Shown here in pieces: positions 57,258 to 64,000 of a stretch of 64,000 nucleotides of DNA (position 1 is the stretch's first letter; every line of letters begins with the position of its first letter). The DNA is from Venturia oleaginea (Eukaryota > Ascomycota > Dothideomycetes > Venturiales > Venturiaceae). A model generated the notes under the pieces. The model saw nothing but the letters and a program-made list of their open reading frames with translations. It was not told where the DNA came from and ran no database searches. Position numbers and translations under genes: made by a program. The stretch lies in the NCBI GenBank assembly GCA_013176395.1, contig JABMLP010000006.1:558001-622000 (forward strand), read 5' to 3'.

Positions 57258-58010
57258 ATGTCTGGTTACGACGGTAATTGTCTCCACTACCAACCCGCGC
57301 CTCCAATTGCTAATCACCACCAGTCGAGCACGGCATAAATCTCACGCAAGCGCCTAAGCGACCAACCCGCAGACCTGACCTCTCCACCTTTTACTCCACG
57401 GTCAATGAAGCCTACGGCGACGAAGAGACAATCAACAACCCAAACTCAGCACCTACACCCGAGAATGTCACGGCATCCTTTCGCCTACTAGCCGATGCGT
57501 ATGAGATTATATTGACGGAGCATGGGGGCGACAACGATGCGCTGAGGACCATGATTGCAGAGCTCGAGACAACAGCAGGACAACCACCCAAAGAACGAGA
57601 GGGCGTCCCTGACAGTTTTCTGGTGGATCTGGATCGAGTGGCCAAAAGCAAGCTAAAAATGGACGAGAAATGCCCAATCTGTTCGGAGAAGTTCCTAGAT
57701 GGTGAGTCCGAGGGTCTCGGCTCTATAAACAATTTGATTTCTTTGAGACACTACACCAACTGCGAGATTTGCTCCCACACGCACAAGAGAAATAACAACT
57801 GATGTCTTGTTATCGTATATAGATGAATATCCCTTGGTTGTGCGACTCCCCTGCGACGACCGTCACTTATTCGATCTCGAATGCATACGACCCTGGCTGA
57901 AATTGAATCCGACCTGTCCACTGGATCGCAAAGTGCTGGTCAAGAAGAGGGAGCTTCCGCCAAAGGGCGATGATGATGACGAAGAAGATTACGACGATTC
58001 CTATGCCTGA
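57258..58010 (+). CDS. RING-finger protein, probable E3 ubiquitin ligase
   Basis: Spliced model 57258-57273, 57324-57701, 57823-58010, 193 aa. Exon 1 is only 16 nt (MSGYD plus one base). After splicing the start reads MSGYDVEHGINLTQAPKRPT. The RING domain is split by the 121-nt intron 2: CPICSEKF before it and LPCDDRHLFDLECIRPWL then NPTCPLDRK after it. Relative to the C3H2C3 consensus, the second His position is Asp (HLFD) and the last Cys is Asp (CPLD), a variant seen in some fungal RING proteins. A Lys-rich segment and an acidic tail (DDDDEEDYDDSYA) end the protein. Substrate unknown. Confidence 0.85.
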
Positions 58011-58172
58011 AAGTGTCGCGCAACGTATAGGCGGGTTTCACAAGTATGCGATACACACTATGCGAAATCGACGTTAAGTATCGAATATAAGCTTTCTAAG
58101 TACAGGAAGACAGTTTTTCGATCTGATTTTCATGGGCAAAGAAGAGGGGGTTAATTTATATCTTTCTACGTA

Positions 58173-60020
58173 ACGTGTTCCACCACCGAGCTGGTCAACC
58201 CACCGAGCTGGTCAAAAAGGCTTGGCACGACCAACTCATGTTACGACTCTTCATTTTAATCGCTATTAACAATAGATTCTAAGTCCGTCGTGCTGCTATC
58301 TGATTCAGAAGATATCTCGATATCTTTTTTACAAGTTCGCGCATTATGCCCAGTTGCGCCGCAGTTCCTACAGCGCCGTTGAGTTGGTCGGGCTATTTCT
58401 TGACCACCACTACCACGAGCCTTCTTTGATCCCTGAGGCGCGACAGACGCCTCAGCAGCTACCTGCGCTGCTACAGTCCCATACTCTATAGTACCACCTT
58501 GCTGGATCCACTTCCTTTTGCGCGATCTTCGCTTTGTCATTACTGCCAATTGCTCTTCAAGCTCGCGGTTGCGCGCAACAAGTAGAGCGTTTTGGTGTAG
58601 CATCAATTCAGCGCCCTTGACAAGCTGGGAAAGCCTGCCTGCGCAGTAACTGGTGACCGAGTAAAAGACTCGCTTACGAGCTTGGATTGGGATCCAAATT
58701 CAAGAGTATTGCTTGGAGTCTTCGACTGCCACGGCGTCTCCTGCGGTGGGGGTGCTGGTGGGGTACGTAGCCGTACTTCAAGGCGATCCAATACCACCTC
58801 CGCGTTGATAGGGACTAGCCCTACCATCTCAAAAGCCTTTCGACAGTTCTCTTCTGTAAACACGTCGAAAAACGCGTCTTTGAAGGCTGGGAGGAAGCCT
58901 TCTTTGTTGATATGGTAGACGCGTCGGCGTGCCAAGTCTCGAACTCGTTGAGAGTACTTGCACTTCAACGGCGAGAAGCAGACCACATCAAGCCGCTGGA
59001 GGATATGCGATGAATGAGGTGGCATACAGAGCGTTATGATGTTATGTTCGAGGCAGTAGTCCTTGAAATCCTGGTTGAGATGGCTCTCATGGCCGTCCAA
59101 GATGAGCAGCCTATACCCCCCCACTTGACGCGCCTTTGTATACGCGTTAAAGTGCTTCAACCACTCAAGACCAAGCGCGTTGTTTGTCCAGCCGTTCTCA
59201 GAGACCGAGAGCTTCCAATTCCGTGGTATATCTGCCTCCTCATACCACGCAGAGATGTGAACGCGTCCTTTGTAGATAATGAATGGCGGGGTCGCATACC
59301 CAGCGGCGCAGATGCTCTGGATAACTGTAACCCACTCGCGATCGCCTGGCTGGATCAAATTAGGCCGTGTACGTCTTTCAGAAGCTGTGACGACCTTCAT
59401 TGACCCAATAACGCCCATCTGGAAGCCAATCTCGTCAAAGTTGTGCGTATCCTCGTCGTGGATGCCGTACTTTGCCTTAGTGTCTGCAACGAGCTTGAAC
59501 CACGCGCCAATAATCTCTGGATCTTCCTGTAGTATCCTCTGCCTATCCTTAGCTCGATTGAAGGCTATCTTGAGCTCATCTGAGCGCGTTATAAACCTCT
59601 CAGCCCAGTTTTTCCCTACTGGCTCTCCACCGCGTACACCTAGTAGTTTATCCGCCATATCTGCCACTTCACACAGCCGGGGCGCGAATCCTCGCGAATC
59701 GAGGTCGAGGATGTATTGGACAACTGTCTGCTCTTCAGTCGTAGTGAGCTTGTGTTGGGCGTTGCGAGTATCTAGGCGATACGTGATTCCGTTGTATCGG
59801 CTAGTCAATGTTGAAGGAGGTACATCAAACGCTTCAGCAGCGCGCCGGAGGCTTCGGAATTGGTGGGTGTTATAGGCAGAAAGGGCAAGCTGAATTCTGC
59901 CTTCTCTGTTAGATAATTGCGCATTTTATTGTTGAGACATATCGTGTTAATGAGGGAGTTGGTCGTCTTGGCAGAAACTGACCAGCTCGGTGGGTTGACC
60001 AGCTCGGTGGTGGAACACGT
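58173..60020 (-). mobile_element. Fot1/pogo-type DNA transposon, copy 4
   Basis: Element of 1848 bp flanked by TA at 58171-58172 and 60021-60022. Both termini carry two CACCGAGCTGGTCA-type units, so this is the full-length reference for the copy 2/4 subfamily. It lies 150 bp from another pogo-type element. Confidence 0.93.
58256..59940 (-). pseudogene. pogo/Fot1 transposase, nonsense codon and frameshift
   Basis: Begins MSQQ at 59940 but codon 5 is TAA where sister copies have CAA, a C-to-T change in a CpA context. The frame then stays open through the helix-turn-helix region, D1 (NFDEIGFQMG), D2 (LILDGHESHLNQ) and D3 (LQRLDVVCF) to about 58603, where one base of an AAAA run (plus strand GGGAAAGCC instead of GGGAAAAGCC) is lost. 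The remainder with the zinc knuckle continues in another frame and ends at VNSD. An internal start at 59808 could give a 401-aa product lacking the first part of the DNA-binding domain and the zinc knuckle. Confidence 0.9.
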
Positions 60021-60172
60021 TATTTGTTTTCTTCTTGTTACTCCTCCCTCCTCCTTTCCTCTACGGGAATCTACGAGGAGAGAGCAAAAAGGTGAGGTTC
60101 TTAGAGAAGCGGGGGAGAATAGAGGGAAATTATACGCAGTAAATACCATGTAAGGATTGCCAATGTCCAATA

Positions 60173-61985
60173 ACGTAGTTTACAGGCAAGTGGCCCCACC
60201 AAGTATACATACTTAAAACGTCAACTTTTTCAACAACAAAGCAATTCTTGATAATAATATATATTTTAAGCGGTTCTATGACGGTCTGGGCACGTCCTAG
60301 CATTATGTTCAAGTGATTAGCATACGCTACACTTTGGTGGTGCTCGTTGCCGTACCTCGCCTCGGTCCCTAGCCACTACCTTAGTACGGCTAATTACTTC
60401 TCTCTCAATAAGAGATTGAGCCTCAGCCTCTGTAAGAATACCTCCCTTTGCTATATACAACCGCCGCTTTTCTCTCTTCCGTTTTTGACGCTGGTTCTCG
60501 CTTCGCAGCCTCTCATTTTCGTGCGTAAGGAGGACAGCGCTGTGCATCGCCATTTGGCAACCTTTTACAAGCTGGTTTAAGGCCTGATCCGTCGGAGAGG
60601 GAGGGCTCTGCGTACGGCGCTTAAGGTATTGCTTTAGGAGTGTTGTTTGGTGCTGTAATTGAGTGATATTGTGCGGTATTTCTAAGGTCCAGGCTGGTCC
60701 CTGCGGGAGTAGTTGGGGCGACGGCGTATGGAATTGAGCGTGTAAGAGCGATAATACTCGATCTGGGTTGTAAGGAACGAGGCCTGTAGCTGCAAAACCG
60801 CTTCGTAGGTTGTTTTCGTGAAGTGCCTCAGCGCGTGCTTGCTGGTATAGGGGTAGAAACTCTTGCTTGTCGATATGGTTTACGCCTTGGCTCATTTTCT
60901 GCTCGACGAGGCGGCTGTAGGATCGCTTGAGGACTGAAAAGCAGCCGACATCGAGTGGCTGGAGTAGATGCGACAAATGAGGTGTCATACAGAGTACAAT
61001 AATTGAGTGTTCCGAGCAGTATCAGTCAAACTCAGGAGCAACGTGACTACCGTGGTCATAAAGTATCAGGAGCCTGTAGCGACCAATTGTACGATCTTTC
61101 GTATATTTATCAAATACGTGCTCAAGCCACCATAGGCCTATCTCTTTTGTAGTCCAGCCGTTTTCGCTCACGCCAATTGCCCAGTCTGGTGGTAGAAGCC
61201 CGTTTTCGTACCAAGCTGCTTGGTGCATTACCGCCTCGAAGATAACGAGTGGTGGGACCGCAAACCCTCGCGCGCAGATTGCCTCAACTACCGTCACCCA
61301 TTCACGGTTACCTGGCTGCGTGGTCCTAGGTCTCCCTGCCCTATCTGTACCCGTTATAACCTTTGCTATTGAGACTACCCCCATCTGGAAGCCAGTCTTG
61401 TCGAAATTGTAGGTATCGTCATCGAGTATACCGTATTTGGCTTTCGTAAACTGTACGCGTTCAAACCAGGCTCGAATAAGTACTGGGTCTTCGCACTGAG
61501 AACGCTGGTAGTCGTACTTGCGGTTGCACTTTGATTTAATTGAGTCGTGGCGATTGATGAAGTTGGTAACCCAGACCTTGCCTACAGAGGCAGGTTGCTT
61601 GCGTTCAGCGAGTAAAAGACGCGCCATCTCTCGAACAGCAGACGGCCTAGGTGGCATACCACGTTGGTCCATCGAGAGAATCCATTGTACAAGGGTATCT
61701 TCTTCAGTAGGTAAGAGGAGGCGATTTGTAGCAATAGAACCGAGTTTTGGTTGTACTCCGAGTAGACGGCGTTGTAGGGTCTTTCGCGGGACATCGTACG
61801 CGTTTGCAGCGGCTGTGTAAGATCGAAAATCGCCTCGCTTGTAGGCTTGAGCTGCTAGGTCAAGTCTACCTTCTTTGTACAAGGCTGCTTGCTGTTTTGA
61901 GGCTGACATAGTTGAAAGAAGTAGGTGAAGGAGTCGAGTTCTGGTGGGGCGGGCCACATGCATGCCACTTGCCTATAAACTACGT
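60173..61985 (-). mobile_element. second-family Fot1/pogo-type transposon (element 5)
   Basis: About 1813 bp. Termini match as inverted repeats of about 22 bp (ACGTAGTTTAYAGGCAAGTGG). The left flank is TA (60171-60172) and the right flank TT (61986-61987), a target duplication changed by one base. The right terminus has an extra ATGTGGCC-containing segment that is missing from the left one. The transposase is clearly different from that of copies 1-4. Confidence 0.85.
60317..61903 (-). pseudogene. pogo/Fot1 transposase of a second family, one nonsense codon
   Basis: Likely start MSASKQQAALYKEGRLDLAA at about 61909. Helix-turn-helix region (FRSYTAAANAYDVPRKTLQR), then D1 in NFDKTGFQMG, D2 in LILYDHGSHVAPEFD and D3 in LLQPLDVGCF. 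The two halves are in the same frame and are separated by a single TGA at 61022-61024, directly after EFD, within the spacer between D2 and D3. The C-terminal part ends in a cysteine-poor Lys/Arg-rich region (RQKRKREKRRLYIAKGG) and PPKCSVC, so the zinc knuckle appears truncated. Mobility in trans is possible. Confidence 0.85.
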
Positions 61986-63666
61986 TTCAGACTCAGAGAA
62001 TATCACGTAATATATGGAAACCCCCTGTACATCTCACCCCAACTCAACGCAGTCAATTCTGACGCACCCGTGAACTTTTAAAACGCACCCAGCACTACGC
62101 AAAAAGAGCTGTGTTCTCCGCAATAATTCAGCTATTATTAAGTCAATTCCATCAAGAATCGCTCGTTATGCGATGCATTTTTGAGATCTCGAGATTTTGG
62201 AATTCCCGGTATCGTAATTACTTCGGCGTGATAGAATATCCACGGGAAGGACTTGAAATCCACCGCTCAAAAATCCTCGCTATTCAGTTTCTTTTGACCC
62301 TTTCTCTTACCATTGCACATGATACTGGCCGCCAGAGTGCCCAAGTACCTCGCAGTTACGCCTTCCTCACAAACAATAACAGCGCGCCATGTCGTTGAAC
62401 CGCGTCCTGTTCACGTCGAAACAATCTTATGAGACTTACGAAGCTCTCCACATGTCTATTTCTCCTGGAACGAAGTACGTCATATTCTTGACGATGGCAA
62501 CGGCTGGGTCCCAGGTTTCGGTGTCTGTCAAACTATTGCTCCAAATTAATACGTACTCCTCGAGCTACCCATTCGTGAGATCATTGCGCGAAATTTTCCT
62601 ATAAAAATCGGACTGAACACAACCCGGGCCAGAACACGTGACTTGGACAGGTGTGGAGTCTGTTTTGAAACGATTTATCCAAAGCCAAACTGCTAACTTG
62701 GCACAGGCGAGCCCCATCCGTGCGTTCTCCCCAACGACCGATTCGATCTAGACACTAGGCTGTTGTGGATATACTGCATTTCCCATGACTAGTTCTGTAT
62801 ATCTCGCGCGTTAGGTGCGATCATTGAGCTTGACGTGAGTTGTTTTCGCATACCTCGGATTCTTTTCCTTGCATCGAAAATCTTCTCCCAGAATTGGTTC
62901 TGCTCCCAGACAAACAACGTTAAGCATAATCAAGCGATACAGCGGGGCAGGACATACGTGTCCTCTGATGTTCGACGTGTATTCGCTGACCATGCCCATC
63001 CGGAAAAAAAAAACATTGGACTACAGCCATATAATTGCAGCTTTGACTGCCGGAGGTGTATTGCATTTGCTCGGTCAATCCTGGTGGCTTCAACGGCAGA
63101 AGGCCCACGCTGGCTGATGGTAGGGCTTGCAATCTGACCTGACGCACTTTCCGTGCAACACCTCTAGCCATTTCACCAATTGCGAGTGTCGGAACGGAAA
63201 TCATGTGGCCGAATCTGTCCATTCAGCCTCGTGGCAACGAGGCGGGCTATCCGTGCGGATCTACGAGACACCGGCAAGCGTGGAGACTACACTTTCAGCA
63301 AGCCATCTAAAGAGGTCTAGAGTTGCTTCTGGGGTGCCACTTTATCAACTCACACCTTCAATCCCGGTTTTCTTTGTGGATATTAGATCACTGTCTTCTT
63401 GCTCTATTTGTCAACTGCGCATCCTTTAGCACGGCTCTACAATCCAATTCTATCTTTTTGGGACGACTGCAACGCGAGATAGTACTTTCCTCCTGTTTTC
63501 TTAACGCCAAACCTTTTGCATACTGTTGGCGCGTTTCAGAACGACGTCGATAGGGCAGTAGAACGACATCTTTCTTTCACCATCGAAGGTCCATCCATCT
63601 CTCTCTTCAGTTCTTGGGAAATCACGGTCTAACTCAGCCTAGCTACCGGATATCGACAACAGTAAG
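61986..63666. other. intergenic, upstream of the MFS gene
   Basis: About 1.7 kb. Short frames such as 62389-62604 (MSLNRVLFTSKQSYETYEAL) have no recognised domain. The last 100 bases before 63667 are pyrimidine-rich, consistent with a leader. Nothing else supported. Confidence 0.4.
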
Positions 63667-64000
63667 ATGGCCTGGGGAGTGCTAGAAGACCCGCGCACGC
63701 CAAAGCCCGCTGGAACGGTGCTCCTGGATGATATTATTCAACAAATGCAGGCGATGCAAAATGCCACGGACAAACCAGAATTGTCACATCTCAAGCGAGA
63801 CGCAAAAAACAAGCACATCATCTTGCAGCCTCAGCCCTCGGATTCTCCAAATGATCCGCTCAACTGGGAATTTAAGACGAAGGCATTGATCATCTTGACC
63901 CTCATTACATCCATGACAGCTGTTGGAGGTATTCTTGGTATGCTAGGAACCGCAGGACGAATTTTGGCCACGAAATTTCATGTCGACTATCCAACCATTG
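63667..64000 (+). CDS. MFS transporter, N-terminal part (runs off the window)
   Basis: Open frame from MAWGVLEDPRTPKPAGTVLL at 63667 to the end of the window, 111 residues. A hydrophilic N-terminal tail contains the DPLNW motif (SPNDPLNWEFKTKAL) that directly precedes the first helix in fungal drug/anion-type MFS transporters. The first membrane segment follows (ALIILTLITSMTAVGGILGM). Substrate cannot be judged from this part. Confidence 0.75.
   Translation, partial: MAWGVLEDPRTPKPAGTVLLDDIIQQMQAMQNATDKPELSHLKRDAKNKHIILQPQPSDSPNDPLNWEFKTKALIILTLITSMTAVGGILGMLGTAGRILATKFHVDYPTI

Noticed and set aside
1..64000. CRISPR arrays, bacterial operons, prophage or secondary-metabolite cluster
   Set aside because: No short regularly spaced repeats, no polycistronic spacing, no PKS/NRPS/terpene synthase signatures; the window is clearly eukaryotic.

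Overview
This window is nuclear DNA of a filamentous ascomycete fungus (Pezizomycotina; a Dothideomycete-like relative is my guess, not shown). The evidence is: genes with several short introns (about 49-120 nt, GT...CTAAC/CTRAY...AG); fungal gene families (Kch1/Prm6-like membrane protein, rhodopsin-domain membrane protein, ACH1 CoA hydrolase, Rsc9, Rec114-like, Pri2, MARVEL and SRR1-like proteins); a small secreted cysteine-rich protein; and Fot1/pogo and Tc1/mariner DNA transposons with TA target duplications. Gene models below were spliced by eye from reading frame, GT/AG and branch-point signals.

Layout. 0-2 kb: pogo/Fot1 element, copy 1. 3.9-10.9 kb: Kch1-like gene, ACH1 (with a 9-nt micro-exon) and a secreted Ala/Pro/Lys repeat protein. 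12-16 kb: a repeat protein broken by a stop codon, and an SRR1-like gene. 17.4-17.9 kb: small secreted protein with eight mature cysteines. 18.4-21.6 kb: pogo copy 2 next to a non-coding retroelement (copy A). 22.6-27.5 kb: ankyrin/RCC1/BTB gene. 27.5-29.4 kb: mosaic pogo copy 3. 30.2-31.5 kb: rhodopsin-domain protein. 32.1 kb: intron-containing tRNA-Lys. 32.2-38.4 kb: a gene-poor tract with decayed fragments (NAM7/DNA2-type helicase relic, another broken gene). 39.4-46.5 kb: divergent rsc9 and rec114-like genes, split by retroelement copy B with a 16-bp target duplication. 46.8-54.4 kb: DNA primase large subunit, a decaying disordered-protein gene, a small membrane protein, a MARVEL gene with an apparent frameshift, and a conserved 199-aa protein. 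55.3-56.6 kb: intact Tc1/mariner element. 57.3-58.0 kb: RING protein. 58.2-62.0 kb: pogo copy 4 and a second pogo family member 150 bp apart. 63.7 kb to the end: start of an MFS transporter.

The housekeeping genes work in unrelated pathways (acetate/CoA metabolism, chromatin remodelling, meiotic recombination, replication, ubiquitin ligation); I see no biosynthetic cluster or operon-like system. The most distinctive biology is in the transposable elements. Near-identical pogo transposases carry different terminal repeats, one copy has exchanged its N-terminal DNA-binding region together with both terminal repeats, and a retroelement has landed in the shared promoter of two divergent nuclear genes.
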